NCBI RefSeq assembly: GCF_024710845.1
Contig: NZ_JANJTZ010000068.1
Location: forward strand, 16,695 to 80,694
DNA length: 64,000 nt
Reading direction: 5' to 3'
DNA from: Mesorhizobium sp.
Lineage (GTDB): Bacteria > Pseudomonadota > Alphaproteobacteria > Rhizobiales > Rhizobiaceae
A program made the position numbers and the translations under genes. Positions 27,482-36,148 of the stretch are shown here, one piece after another (position 1 is the first letter of the stretch; each line of letters opens with the position of its first letter). Below the pieces are notes generated by a model. The model did not search any database and was not told where the DNA came from. It saw only the letters and a program-made list of their open reading frames with translations.

Positions 27482-28695
27482 GCCCCAGCCCCCTCGAACC
27501 ACGCCACCAGCAGGGCGCGCTCCTCGGGCGTCACCTCGGTCACGTTGCCGGGTGGCATGGCGTGGCTTCGGCCGGCCTGAAGATAGATCTCGCGGGCGTG
27601 TTCTGCGATGTCGGCGTCGTTGTCGAGGATGACGCCCTTCGGCGCGCGGTAGAGACCGTCCCAGACGGGTTCCGCCATGTGGCACATCGAGCAGCGGCTG
27701 ATCACCGTGTCCTTGACCGCCGGGAAATGCGCCGAGGCGATCATTGCTTCCGCCGCCGCCGAGACCTTCTTCTCGCCGGTCAGCACGGCCGGCACCGTGG
27801 ACAGCCACATGACGATGATGAACAGGATGGCCGACGCCGCCCACGTCCAGTGCGGATTGCCCTTCCGCGCATGCACCGTGTTGAAATAGTGCCGGATCAG
27901 CACGCCGATGATGAAGATGATGGAGGCGATGATCCAGTTGAACTCGGTCGCAAAGGCGAGCGGGTAGTGGTTGGAGAGCATCAGAAAGATGACGGGCAGC
28001 GTCAGGTAGTTGTTGTGCAGCGACCGCGTCTTGGCGATCTTGCCGTATTTCGGGTCGGGCTTGCGGCCAGCGATGAGGTCCGCCACCACGATCTTCTGGT
28101 TCGGGATGATCACCATGACGACGTTCGCCGACATTACCGTCGCGGTAATCGCGCCGAGATGCAGGAAGGCGGCGCGCCCGGTGAACAGCTGCGTGTAGCC
28201 CCAGGCCATCGCCACCAGGAAGACATAGAGCACCAGCATCAGCGCCGTGTCGTTGTTGCCAAGCGGCGACTTGCAGAGCTGGTCGTAGAAGAGCCAGGCG
28301 AGCGCCAGCGAGGCGAGCGAAATCAGGATCGCGACCGTCGGCGAAACGTCGAGAACGTTGCGGTCGATCAGGAACAGATCGGCGCCGGTGTAGTAGACGA
28401 CGCACAACAGCGCGAAGCCGGACAGCCAGGTGGCGTAGCTCTCCCATTTGAACCAGGTCAGGTGCTCGGGCATCTCGGCTGGCGCCACCAGGTATTTCTG
28501 GATGTGGTAGAAGCCGCCGCCATGCACCTGCCACTCTTCGCCGTAGGCTCCGGCGGGCAGACCTGGACGCTGGCGCAGGCCGAGGTCGAGCGCGATGAAG
28601 TAGAAGGACGAGCCGATCCAGGCGATGGCGGTTATGACGTGCAGCCAGCGCACGCCGAAGGAGAGCCAGTCCCAGAAAAGCGCGAGATCCTGCAT
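27478..28695 (-). CDS. puuD: Urate hydroxylase PuuD (membrane-bound, cytochrome c-linked)
   Basis: A 405-residue inner-membrane protein that oxidises urate to 5-hydroxyisourate. About eight hydrophobic segments form the catalytic DUF989 part (residues 1-320, e.g. WLHVITAIAWIGSSFYFIALD and NNYLTLPVIFLMLSNHYP). A C-terminal cytochrome c domain follows with the heme motif CSMCH at 335-339 and a probable axial methionine in HAMPPGN. Electrons would pass to the respiratory chain rather than to oxygen as peroxide. ATG 28695 follows AGGGACATCG. It is the first gene of the puuD-guaD operon. Confidence 0.95.
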   Translation of the reverse strand: MQDLALFWDWLSFGVRWLHVITAIAWIGSSFYFIALDLGLRQRPGLPAGAYGEEWQVHGGGFYHIQKYLVAPAEMPEHLTWFKWESYATWLSGFALLCVVYYTGADLFLIDRNVLDVSPTVAILISLASLALAWLFYDQLCKSPLGNNDTALMLVLYVFLVAMAWGYTQLFTGRAAFLHLGAITATVMSANVVMVIIPNQKIVVADLIAGRKPDPKYGKIAKTRSLHNNYLTLPVIFLMLSNHYPLAFATEFNWIIASIIFIIGVLIRHYFNTVHARKGNPHWTWAASAILFIIVMWLSTVPAVLTGEKKVSAAAEAMIASAHFPAVKDTVISRCSMCHMAEPVWDGLYRAPKGVILDNDADIAEHAREIYLQAGRSHAMPPGNVTEVTPEERALLVAWFEGAGA

Positions 28696-28834
28696 CGATG
28701 TCCCTTTTCGTCAGCCGGTTCACTGTAAATGCTGCGCTGCGAAGCGGAAGGGCCGCAGGTGTCCATGACTTTCAAAAAAATCTGGATAATAGTCCTTCGA
28801 TTGCATAGGAATGGCGCAAAGCGGGGCGCGTGCA

Positions 28835-29755
28835 ATGGCCTATTTCGACAACATCGCCGTCTTCGTCCGCGTCGTGGAGCTGGAGAACCTGTCGGCCGCC
28901 GGCCGCGACATGCGGATTTCACCCGCCGTCGCATCGAACCGCATCAAGGAACTGGAGAAATACCTAGGGGTGCGGCTGTTCAACCGCACGACGCGCCAGC
29001 TCACGCCCACCGAGCACGGACGGGTGTTCTACGAAGGCGCCAAACGCGTGCTCGAGGCAGTCACCGAGGCCGAAGCCGCCGTCAGCGCCCTGTCAGGCAA
29101 ACCGCGCGGCACGATCCGCGTCACCGCCCCGCTTGGCCTCGGCCGGCGGCTGATCGCCTCCGGAATCCCCGAATTCCGCGGCCGCTATCCCGAGATCGAG
29201 GTGAGGCTCAGGCTCTCCGACCACGACGTTGACATCATGAAGGAGGGCATCGACGTCGCCTTCAAACTCGGCACGCTGGAGGATTCGAGCCTCAAGATGC
29301 GCGGCGTGATGGATTGCGAGCGGGTGCTGGTGGCCGCGCCCGCCTATCTCGAGGCGCGCGGCGAGCCGAAGACGCCAGATGACCTGGTCGACGCCGCCCA
29401 CGACTGCCTGATGCTGCGCTATCCGGGTATCCGCGAACATTTCTGGACGCTGAAGACGTCTGCAGGCTTCCGCAAGTTCGACGTGCGCGGGCCCTACGAT
29501 TCCGACGACGGCGACGTCTTGACCGGCTGGGCGCTCGCCGGCCACGGCATCATCAACAAGCCGCGCTTCGAGGTGGAGCCCTTCATCCGCGACCGGCGGC
29601 TGAAGGTCATCCTGCCGGACAACGCGCCGCCGCCGGTGCAGCTCGCCGCGGTCTACCCGCATCGCAACTACCAGGACCAGAAGGTCCGCCTGCTGCTCGA
29701 CTTCATGGCCGAGCGCTGCCAGCGCCTGATCCGCGACATCCTCAAGGGCGGCTGA
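28835..29755 (+). CDS. LysR-family transcriptional regulator, divergent from puuD-guaD
   Basis: A 306-residue LysR regulator. The helix-turn-helix (VRVVELENLSAAGRDMRISPAVASNRIKELEKYLG) is followed by NRTTRQLTPTEHG and a type 2 periplasmic-binding-like effector domain. I chose ATG 28835, since the alternative at 28811 adds residues not typical of the family. Its position, divergent from puuD-guaD with a 139-base shared promoter region, suggests that it controls urate/guanine breakdown. A short AT-rich motif in that region, GACTTTCAAAA at 28767, recurs upstream of the allantoinase gene. Confidence 0.9.
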   Translation: MAYFDNIAVFVRVVELENLSAAGRDMRISPAVASNRIKELEKYLGVRLFNRTTRQLTPTEHGRVFYEGAKRVLEAVTEAEAAVSALSGKPRGTIRVTAPLGLGRRLIASGIPEFRGRYPEIEVRLRLSDHDVDIMKEGIDVAFKLGTLEDSSLKMRGVMDCERVLVAAPAYLEARGEPKTPDDLVDAAHDCLMLRYPGIREHFWTLKTSAGFRKFDVRGPYDSDDGDVLTGWALAGHGIINKPRFEVEPFIRDRRLKVILPDNAPPPVQLAAVYPHRNYQDQKVRLLLDFMAERCQRLIRDILKGG

Positions 29756-29763
29756 TCATCAAC

Positions 29764-29792
29764 AAAAAAGGCCGCCATCTCGGCGGCCTTTT
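29764..29792. terminator. Bidirectional rho-independent terminator
   Basis: AAAAGGCCGCC (29766-29776), a five-base loop, then GGCGGCCTTTT (29782-29792) form an 11-bp stem flanked by A- and T-tracts between the convergent LysR and membrane-protein genes. Confidence 0.9.
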
Positions 29793-29811
29793 CGTCATGT
29801 CGGCTGATTGT

Positions 29812-30717
29812 CTACCAGGGGCGATACCAGCCTTCGACCACCGTCTGCTTGTCGCGATGATTGCCGGCCATGGTCGCCGCCCAGTAAGCCACCGCAGCCC
29901 CCACCAGCAGCGCCGCCGCCGCCAGGAAGGCCGCGACAACCGAAGCGCGACGGGCGCGTTCCGCCGTCTCGCGTGCTTGCGTCTCGATCTGCTGAGCCTG
30001 TGCGACCGCTTGATCGACCCGCTGGGCCGCCTCTTCCGGAGGTATGCCGGCGCGCGCCGCCAGGACGGACGCGAGGTAGTCGCGATCCGCCGCATCGATT
30101 CCGTCGCCGGTCGCTGCCGACATGAGAATACGGCCCACGGATGCGCGATCCGCGTCGGTGAGAGCCGGGGCATCCGGTGTGCCGCGGAATGTGCGGTCGA
30201 CCAGCAGGTCGGACGGGTTTAGCTCATTCGCCATCTCGCCCACTGCAGCGCCCGCGGTCGCCCCGACGGCGGTGGCCGCCTGGCCCGCGACGTTGGCTGC
30301 GCCCATCACGCCGGAATAGGCGATCAGTGCGGCAACGATCGTGGCGAGGCCCCACATGACAAGTCCGTTCGAGCCGTCGCGGATGTCGGATTCATATTCG
30401 CTCGCATTGCCCGTGCGACGGCGCATCCGGCCGGTGAGGTAGGCGCCGGCAAAGGATGCGATCACCTGGACCCACAGGAACCACAGCCCGCCGACGATGG
30501 CGATCCACAACAGGGATGCCGACTCCCCTTCGCGCGCCGACGTCATAGACAGGCCGATTGCCGAGCCGAAGGTGAGCAGGACGAACGAGATGGCGGTTGC
30601 GAGGACGACGCCCGCCAGGATCGCGGGCCAGTCGATATAGGATGCGCCGGTCGCCCCGGCGAGCGTCTCCTCCGCGATGATGGTCGTGCCGCCGGGTGCG
30701 ATGTCGGTCATGGTCAT
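29812..30717 (-). CDS. Multi-pass membrane protein of unknown function
   Basis: A 301-residue protein with hydrophobic segments at about residues 30-55, 68-92, 115-140 and 265-290. A glycine/alanine-rich stretch (GQAATAVGATAGAAVGEMANE), an acidic region containing DADRASVGRILMSAATGDGID and a coiled-coil-prone AQAQQIETQARETAERARRA lie between the third and last segments. Similar proteins are common in rhizobia as conserved hypotheticals. ATG 30717 follows GGAGAGACTGCC. It is 29 bases downstream of a 24-codon membrane microprotein gene and probably co-transcribed with it. Function unknown. Confidence 0.82.
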   Translation of the reverse strand: MTMTDIAPGGTTIIAEETLAGATGASYIDWPAILAGVVLATAISFVLLTFGSAIGLSMTSAREGESASLLWIAIVGGLWFLWVQVIASFAGAYLTGRMRRRTGNASEYESDIRDGSNGLVMWGLATIVAALIAYSGVMGAANVAGQAATAVGATAGAAVGEMANELNPSDLLVDRTFRGTPDAPALTDADRASVGRILMSAATGDGIDAADRDYLASVLAARAGIPPEEAAQRVDQAVAQAQQIETQARETAERARRASVVAAFLAAAALLVGAAVAYWAATMAGNHRDKQTVVEGWYRPW

Positions 30718-30746
30718 GGCAGTCTCTCCGTTTCTGACGCCGCAGC

Positions 30747-30821
30747 TCAGCGAAGGCCGAGCAGCGAAAGGATGAACAGGATGACCACCACGAGACCGAC
30801 CAGGTAGATGATGCCGTGCAT
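30747..30821 (-). CDS. 24-residue single-span membrane microprotein
   Basis: A short frame beginning MHGIIYLVGLVVVI and ending SLLGLR, i.e. one hydrophobic helix with a single arginine at the end. A textbook ribosome site, GGAGGACGCAAC, lies before the ATG at 30821. I recall near-identical hydrophobic peptides annotated in other rhizobia upstream of membrane-protein genes, which supports translation. It lies directly upstream of the 301-residue membrane protein gene. Confidence 0.65.
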   Translation of the reverse strand: MHGIIYLVGLVVVILFILSLLGLR

Positions 30822-30907
30822 GTTGCGTCCTCCGATTGATGGAGGCTGTAACACCGGCGTGATGACATGGTTCCGCCATAAATCCGGAAATCGGCGCTGA
30901 TGCCGGA

Positions 30908-31717
30908 TCAGCCGCGGCTGAGCGCTCTCATGATCTCGGCGGCGGCAAGCGCGGCAATCACCGCCGGGCGCTTGTCGCGCACAGCGTCACCGCCGATGGG
31001 ACACACCACTCGCTCGAAGTCCGCCTGTGTTCCGCCGGCCTCGCTCAGATACCAACTCCTGAATGTCGCCCGCTTGGTCTTCGAGCCGATCATGCCGACG
31101 TAGGCGGCGTCGGCCCGCTTCAGTGCCTCGGCGACGATGAGGAAATCGAGCGCGTGGTCGTGCGTCAGGACTACGAATGCCGAGCCGGCCGACGCTTCGC
31201 GCACCGCCTCCTCCGGAACCGGCGTCAGCCGCGTCTCGACGGATGCCGGCATCCCGTCCAGCGCCTCCGGTCGCACGTCAACCACGGTCACCTTGACCGG
31301 CAGCAGCGCAAACGCGGCAGCCAGCGCGTGCCCGACATGTCCGCCGCCGAAGACGAGAACCTGGGGCAGCGCCGCCTCCGCCCGCTGCACCTTGTCCGCC
31401 AGCGCATCGCGTTCCGTCGCATCGAGCAGCCGGATCGACAGTTCGACCCGCCCGCCGCAGCACTGGCCGATCTCGGGGCCGAGAGGGACGTCGAGACTGT
31501 CGGCGACGACGGCGCCAGCCAAGGCTTCGCGCGCTCGGTCGATCGCCATGAATTCCAGCGTGCCGCCGCCGATGGTCTCGAGGATCGACGTCGGTGACAC
31601 CAGCATCCAAGCGCCTTCCTCCCGCGGTGTCGAACCTCGCGCACGCACGACCTCGACCAGCGCGACATCCGGATGGGCGTCGAGGAAGCGGGCGAGAGTG
31701 GCGAGCGAGGCGGTCAA
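30908..31717 (-). CDS. xdhC: Xanthine dehydrogenase accessory protein XdhC
   Basis: A 269-residue protein that binds the molybdenum cofactor, promotes its sulfuration and inserts it into xanthine dehydrogenase. The N-terminal XdhC_CoxI domain carries VRARGSTPREEGAWML and GQCCGGRVEL; the C-terminal Rossmann-like domain has VFGGGHVGHAL and AYVGMIGSKTKR. The start is a TTG at 31717: the frame is closed by a stop four codons upstream, no ATG is nearby, and GAGG stands at good distance. It is separated from xdhB by an inserted toxin-antitoxin pair. Confidence 0.93.
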   Translation of the reverse strand: MTASLATLARFLDAHPDVALVEVVRARGSTPREEGAWMLVSPTSILETIGGGTLEFMAIDRAREALAGAVVADSLDVPLGPEIGQCCGGRVELSIRLLDATERDALADKVQRAEAALPQVLVFGGGHVGHALAAAFALLPVKVTVVDVRPEALDGMPASVETRLTPVPEEAVREASAGSAFVVLTHDHALDFLIVAEALKRADAAYVGMIGSKTKRATFRSWYLSEAGGTQADFERVVCPIGGDAVRDKRPAVIAALAAAEIMRALSRG

Positions 31718-31741
31718 GGCGATGCCTCAAAAAACTGCCGA

Positions 31742-32014
31742 CTATTCCTGGAACAAGTCGGCATGTGTACCCGTCCGCGCGAGACGAAGTTCGTCGCCGG
31801 CAACCCGGTAGAGAAGAAGCCAGTCGGGTTCGATATGAAGGTCGCGGAACCCCGCCCAGTCGCCGCGCAATGGATGATCACGCAAACTCTCTGGAATGGG
31901 GCGCTCCTGGATCAATAGGGTCAACACCTCGCGCAGCTTCCGCATATCCTTGCCGCGTTTCTCCATCTTCTTCACATCACGCTTGAATCGGCTAGATGCG
32001 ACCGGAGTGAGCAT
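31742..32014 (-). CDS. yafQ: YafQ-type mRNA interferase toxin
   Basis: A 90-residue RelE/ParE-superfamily toxin of the YafQ branch. Characteristic parts are SRFKRDVKKMEKRGKDMRKL at the N-terminus, DHPLRGDWAGFRDLHI, LLYRV and the ending RLARTGTHADLF, with His and Phe near the C-terminus as in active YafQ. It would cut mRNA on the ribosome when free of its antitoxin. It lies three bases after the antitoxin gene, the standard dinJ-yafQ order. Confidence 0.92.
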   Translation of the reverse strand: MLTPVASSRFKRDVKKMEKRGKDMRKLREVLTLLIQERPIPESLRDHPLRGDWAGFRDLHIEPDWLLLYRVAGDELRLARTGTHADLFQE

Positions 32015-32017
32015 CGG

Positions 32018-32275
32018 TCAGATCTCGAGATCCTTCATAAGCTCGTCCACACCGCCGTAGCGCCGGCCTTTTCCGTCTTCGAGTTCCTTGATTGCCTTCG
32101 CGGTCGCGGGCTTCGCTACCTTCACGTCGAAAGGCAGTTTCTGTTCCTGCGCGATGCGGATCATCAGCAGCCTGATTGCATCAGAGACCGACAAGCCCAT
32201 CGCGTCCAGCGCGACCATCGCCTTTTCCTTGGTGCGGCTGTCGATCCGCGCCCTCACTACGCTGTCCGAAGCCAT
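32018..32275 (-). CDS. dinJ: DinJ/RelB-family antitoxin
   Basis: An 85-residue ribbon-helix-helix antitoxin: VVRARIDSRTKEKAMVALDAMGLSVSDAIRLLMIRIAQEQKLPF is the typical DinJ N-terminal dimerisation/DNA-binding domain, followed by a flexible toxin-wrapping tail. ATG 32275 follows GGAGGG with eight bases of spacing; the in-frame GTG at 32278 is less likely. Direct and inverted TGTAGCTA repeats upstream fit autoregulation. The pair lies between xdhB and xdhC. Confidence 0.92.
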   Translation of the reverse strand: MASDSVVRARIDSRTKEKAMVALDAMGLSVSDAIRLLMIRIAQEQKLPFDVKVAKPATAKAIKELEDGKGRRYGGVDELMKDLEI

Positions 32276-32310
32276 CACCTGCCCTCCGTGTCAAGGCTCA
32301 ACTCGTTGAA

Positions 32311-32331
32311 TGTAGCTACAATGTAGCTATA
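32311..32331. promoter_or_regulatory. TGTAGCTA repeats, candidate dinJ-yafQ operator
   Basis: TGTAGCTACA (32311-32320) is a perfect palindrome; TGTAGCTATA follows at 32322-32331, giving tandem copies 11 bases apart, about one helical turn. This spacing suits cooperative ribbon-helix-helix binding. It lies 36-56 bases upstream of dinJ and just beyond the xdhB stop. Confidence 0.55.
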
Positions 32332-32332
32332 G

Positions 32333-34675
32333 TCAAGCTCCTGCCTCCCGCCTGACCCTCTCCACCGCCATCAGCACGCGCTCCGGCGTCGCCGGCGCAT
32401 CGAGGCGCGGGCAGATGCGGTGGTCGGCGACGCTCGCGACAGCGTCGGACAGTGCATGCAGCACCGACATCGCCAGCATGAAGGGCGGCTCGCCCACGGC
32501 CTTCGACTTGTGCACCGTCGGCTCGACATTCTCCGACCAGTCGGCGAGCGCGACGTTGAAGATCTTGGGGCGGTCGGAGGCGAGCGGGATCTTGTAGGTC
32601 GAGGGCGCATGCGTGCGCAGCCGGCCTTTCTCGTCCCAGACCAGTTCCTCGGTCGTCAACCAGCCCATGCCCTGGATGAAGCCGCCCTCGATCTGGCCGA
32701 GGTCGATCGCCCGGTTCAACGACTTGCCCGTCTCGTGCAGGATGTCTGTGCGCTCGACGACGTATTCGCCCGTCAGCGTGTCGATCGAGACTTCCGAGCA
32801 GGAGGCGCCGTAGGCGAAGTAGTAGAACGGATGGCCCTGCCCCTTGTCGCGGTCCCAGTGGATCTTGGGCGTCTTGTAGAAGCCCGCCGCCGAGAGCTGC
32901 ACCCGCGCCATGTAGGCCTGCTTGACGAGATCGGCAAAGGGGATCTCCTGGTTGCCGATGCGCACGCGGTTGGGCAGGAACACGACCTGCTCCTTCGGCA
33001 CGCCGTGCTTCTCGGCCGCGAAGTCGATCAGCCGGTCCTTGATTTGCCGCGCCGCGTTCTGTGCCGCCATGCCGTTGAGGTCGGTGCCGGACGAGGCGGC
33101 CGTGGCCGACGTGTTGGGCACCTTGCCCGTGGTGGTCGCGGTGATCTTCACCTGCTCGATGTCGATCTGGAACTCCTCGGCCACGACTTGCGCGACCTTG
33201 ACGTAGAGCCCTTGCCCCATCTCCGTGCCGCCGTGGTTCAGGTGCACCGACCCGTCGGTGTAGACATGCACCAGCGCGCCGGCCTGGTTGTAGAAGGTCG
33301 CGGTGAAGGAAATGCCGAACTTGACCGGCGTCAGCGCGAGCCCGCGCTTGACGATCGGGCTGTTGGCGTTGAACGCCGCGATCTCGCGCCGCCGCCGCTC
33401 ATAGTCGGAGCTCGCCTCCAGCTCGGCCACGATCCGCTCGAGCACATTGTCCTCGACGGTCTGGTGATAGGGCGTCACGTCACGTTCGCCCACGCCGTAG
33501 AAGTTGAGCTTGCGAATCTCGAGCGGGTCCCTGCCGACCGCGAACGCCACCTCGTCGATGATGCGCTCGGCACCGACCATGCCCTGCGGTCCGCCGAAGC
33601 CGCGGAAGGCCGTGTTGGACACCGTATTGGTGTAGAGCGGCGCCGACGTCGCCTTCACCGCGGGGTAGAAATAGGCGTTGTCGCAATGGAATAGCGCCCG
33701 GTCGGTCACGGGTCCGGACAGGTCGGAGGAAAAGCCGCAGCGCGCCGCATAGTGGAAATCCGCACCGAGGATGCGCCCCTCGTCGTCGAAGCCGACCTCG
33801 TAGTCGATCAGGAAATCGTGCCGCTTGCCGGTGGCCGTCATGTCGTCGTCGCGGTCGGGGCGGATCTTCACGGCGCGATGGAGCTTCTTCGCTGCCACGG
33901 CTGCGATCGCCGCGAACTGGTTGCCCTGCGTTTCCTTGCCGCCGAAGCCGCCGCCCATGCGCCGGATTTCCACCGTCACCGCATGGCTCGGCACGCCCAG
34001 CACGTGCGCCACCATGTGCTGCACCTCGCTCGGGTGCTGCGTCGAGGAATAGACCGTGACGTCCTGATCCTCGCCCGGAACGGCAAGGGCGATCTGGCCT
34101 TCGAGATAGAAATGGTCCTGCCCGCCGCAGCGCATCTGGCCGGAGATACGGCGCGGGGCCGACGCGATCGCGCTCGACGCATCGCCGCGCTCCAGCTTCA
34201 GCGGCGGCGTCACCATCTTGCCGTTCCTGCCGTCGGTCTCCCCGACATCGGTGATGAACGGTAGTTCCTCGTATTCAACCTTCGCCAGCCGGCAGGCCCG
34301 CCGCGCCTGTTCGCGCGTCTCGGCGATCACCGCGAAGATCGGCTGGCCGTGGAACTGCACCAGCCCGTCGGCGAGCACGGGCTCGTCGCGGCGCCCGGTC
34401 GGGCTGATGTCGTTCGAGGCCGGCATGTCCCTGCCCGTCAGCACCAGGCGAACGCCCGGCGCCATGCGTACGGCGTCGAGATCCATCGACAGGATCTTGG
34501 CATGCGCCACGGTGCACAGGCCCAAGCAGCCGTGCAGCAGCCCGGCGGGCTCCGGCATGTCGTCAATGTAGACCGCAGTCCCGGTGACGTGCTTGTGGGC
34601 GGAATCGTGCCGCCGGTCTGTGGCGACGCCACCGGAGATTTTCTCGGCGCGGAGGTTGGGGGCGTGATGGGTCAT
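32333..34675 (-). CDS. xdhB: Xanthine dehydrogenase, molybdopterin-binding subunit
   Basis: A 780-residue large subunit that holds the molybdenum cofactor and oxidises hypoxanthine/xanthine to urate. Visible are HKHVTGTAVYIDDMPEP at the start, GQDHFYLEGQIALAVPGED, the molybdopterin loops MGGGFGGKETQ and NTAFRGFGGPQGM, the QGLYVKVAQV segment, the catalytic-loop region near KAVGEPPFML, and the C-terminal PATPERVLMAVERVR. The length is usual for bacterial XdhB. ATG 34675 overlaps the xdhA stop by ATGA. xdhC is not next to it because a toxin-antitoxin pair intervenes. Confidence 0.96.
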   Translation of the reverse strand: MTHHAPNLRAEKISGGVATDRRHDSAHKHVTGTAVYIDDMPEPAGLLHGCLGLCTVAHAKILSMDLDAVRMAPGVRLVLTGRDMPASNDISPTGRRDEPVLADGLVQFHGQPIFAVIAETREQARRACRLAKVEYEELPFITDVGETDGRNGKMVTPPLKLERGDASSAIASAPRRISGQMRCGGQDHFYLEGQIALAVPGEDQDVTVYSSTQHPSEVQHMVAHVLGVPSHAVTVEIRRMGGGFGGKETQGNQFAAIAAVAAKKLHRAVKIRPDRDDDMTATGKRHDFLIDYEVGFDDEGRILGADFHYAARCGFSSDLSGPVTDRALFHCDNAYFYPAVKATSAPLYTNTVSNTAFRGFGGPQGMVGAERIIDEVAFAVGRDPLEIRKLNFYGVGERDVTPYHQTVEDNVLERIVAELEASSDYERRRREIAAFNANSPIVKRGLALTPVKFGISFTATFYNQAGALVHVYTDGSVHLNHGGTEMGQGLYVKVAQVVAEEFQIDIEQVKITATTTGKVPNTSATAASSGTDLNGMAAQNAARQIKDRLIDFAAEKHGVPKEQVVFLPNRVRIGNQEIPFADLVKQAYMARVQLSAAGFYKTPKIHWDRDKGQGHPFYYFAYGASCSEVSIDTLTGEYVVERTDILHETGKSLNRAIDLGQIEGGFIQGMGWLTTEELVWDEKGRLRTHAPSTYKIPLASDRPKIFNVALADWSENVEPTVHKSKAVGEPPFMLAMSVLHALSDAVASVADHRICPRLDAPATPERVLMAVERVRREAGA

Positions 34676-36144
34676 GCCGCGCGCTCCCTCGTGACGGTGA
34701 TCGGTTTCTTGGTTCCTGTCGTCTCTAAATAGAAGCGCAAGAGCAGATTCTTCGCCACCGTCATGCGGTACTGGGCCGAGGCGCGCATGTCGCTGAGCGG
34801 CGTGAAATCCTTCTCGTACGCCTCCATCGCCGCCTCGACCGTCGCCACCGACCATTCCTGGCCTACAAGTGCCGCCTCGACCGCGCTAGCCCGCTTCGGC
34901 GTCGCCGCCATGCCGCCATAGGCGATGCGGGCCGACGCCACGACGCCGCCCTCTGCCTCCACGTGGAAGGCACCGAGAGTCGCCGTGATGTCCTCGTCGC
35001 GGCGCTTGGTGACCTTGTGCACGCCGAAATGCGCGCCCGCCTTCGGCAGCGGCACATGCACCGCCTCGACGAACTCGCCGGCCTGCCGGTCCTGCTTGCC
35101 GTAGGCGAGGAAGAACGCTTCAAGCGGGATCGTGCGGCGCGCGGCGCCCTTGCGGAGCGTCAGCGTCGCACCCAGCGCGATCAGCGGTGGCGGTATGTCC
35201 CCAATGGGGGAGCCGTTGGCGATGTTGCCGCCGATGGTCCCCATATTGCGCACCTGCTCGCCGCCGATGCGGTCGATCAGCGGTCCGAAAGCGGGGATGC
35301 GGGCGGCAAGCGCCTCGCGCGCCTCGGTGTAGGTGACGCCGGCGCCGATGGTCAGGACACCGTCTGCCTCTTCGATCGATTTCAGTTCGTCGAGATGGCT
35401 GATGAAGACCACGGGCGAGATGTCGCGCATGAACTTGGTGACCCAGAGGCCGACATCTGTCGCGCCGGCGACGATGCGCGCGCTGGGTTCCGCCTCGAGG
35501 ACCGCCGCGAGATCGTCGACCGAGGCGGGGATCACCAGCCGTTCCTTGCCCGACCCAATCTCGACGCGCGAGCCGTCGCGCATCTCGGCCAGCGCCTCGG
35601 TGACGCGGGCGCGCTCGGCCGCGAGTTCGCTGTCGGCGGCGACGCCGTAGTCCGAGATCGCCTTGGCCGCCTTCACGATCGCGTCGTAGCCGGTGCAGCG
35701 GCAGAGATTGCCCTGCAGAGCCTTCTCGATGGAGGCTTCCGATGGCCATGGCTCGCGCATCCATAGCCCGTAGAGCGACATGACGAAGCCCGGCGTGCAG
35801 AAGCCGCATTGCGAGCCATGGTAGTCGACCATCGCCTGCTGCACCGGATGCAGCCGGCCGTGCTGGCCCTTCAGATGTTCGACGGTGACGATGTGGCAGC
35901 CGTCGAGCGAGCCGAGGAAGCGGATGCAGGCGTTGACGCTTTCGTAGACCAACCCCTCGCCGCCCAAGCGCCCCACCAGCACGGTGCAGGCGCCGCAGTC
36001 ACCCTCCGCGCAGCCCTCCTTTGTGCCCCTGAGCGACCGGCGCAGGCGCAGCCAGTCGAGGACGGTTTCGTCGGGACGCACGTCGGAGAGATCGACGGTT
36101 TCGTCGTTGAGCAGGAAGCGGAGGGTGGAGCAGATCGCGGTCAT
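34672..36144 (-). CDS. xdhA: Xanthine dehydrogenase, iron-sulfur/FAD subunit
   Basis: A 490-residue subunit carrying electrons from the molybdenum site to NAD. It has two 2Fe-2S domains (GTKEGCAEGDCGACTVLVG, and CGFCTPGFVMSLYG with GNLCRCTGYD), then a FAD-binding domain with RIVAGATDVGLWVTK and EQVRNMGTIGGNIANGSPIGD, then a CO-dehydrogenase-type C-terminal FAD domain. It begins four bases downstream of uraH and is coupled to xdhB, so uraH-xdhA-xdhB form one operon. Confidence 0.96.
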   Translation of the reverse strand: MTAICSTLRFLLNDETVDLSDVRPDETVLDWLRLRRSLRGTKEGCAEGDCGACTVLVGRLGGEGLVYESVNACIRFLGSLDGCHIVTVEHLKGQHGRLHPVQQAMVDYHGSQCGFCTPGFVMSLYGLWMREPWPSEASIEKALQGNLCRCTGYDAIVKAAKAISDYGVAADSELAAERARVTEALAEMRDGSRVEIGSGKERLVIPASVDDLAAVLEAEPSARIVAGATDVGLWVTKFMRDISPVVFISHLDELKSIEEADGVLTIGAGVTYTEAREALAARIPAFGPLIDRIGGEQVRNMGTIGGNIANGSPIGDIPPPLIALGATLTLRKGAARRTIPLEAFFLAYGKQDRQAGEFVEAVHVPLPKAGAHFGVHKVTKRRDEDITATLGAFHVEAEGGVVASARIAYGGMAATPKRASAVEAALVGQEWSVATVEAAMEAYEKDFTPLSDMRASAQYRMTVAKNLLLRFYLETTGTKKPITVTRERAA

Positions 36145-36148
36145 GGCC

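Noticed and set aside
26177..28723. An 848-codon frame that would fuse a long N-terminus to guanine deaminase
   Set aside because: The extra part is out-of-frame reading of the urate hydroxylase gene; guanine deaminase begins at the GTG that overlaps the puuD stop.
28811..28834. An earlier ATG for the LysR regulator
   Set aside because: It adds eight residues not typical of the family and has no better ribosome site than ATG 28835.
32333..34855. Extension of xdhB upstream to 34855
   Set aside because: The extra 60 residues are out-of-frame xdhA; ATG 34675 overlaps the xdhA stop and begins the normal N-terminus.
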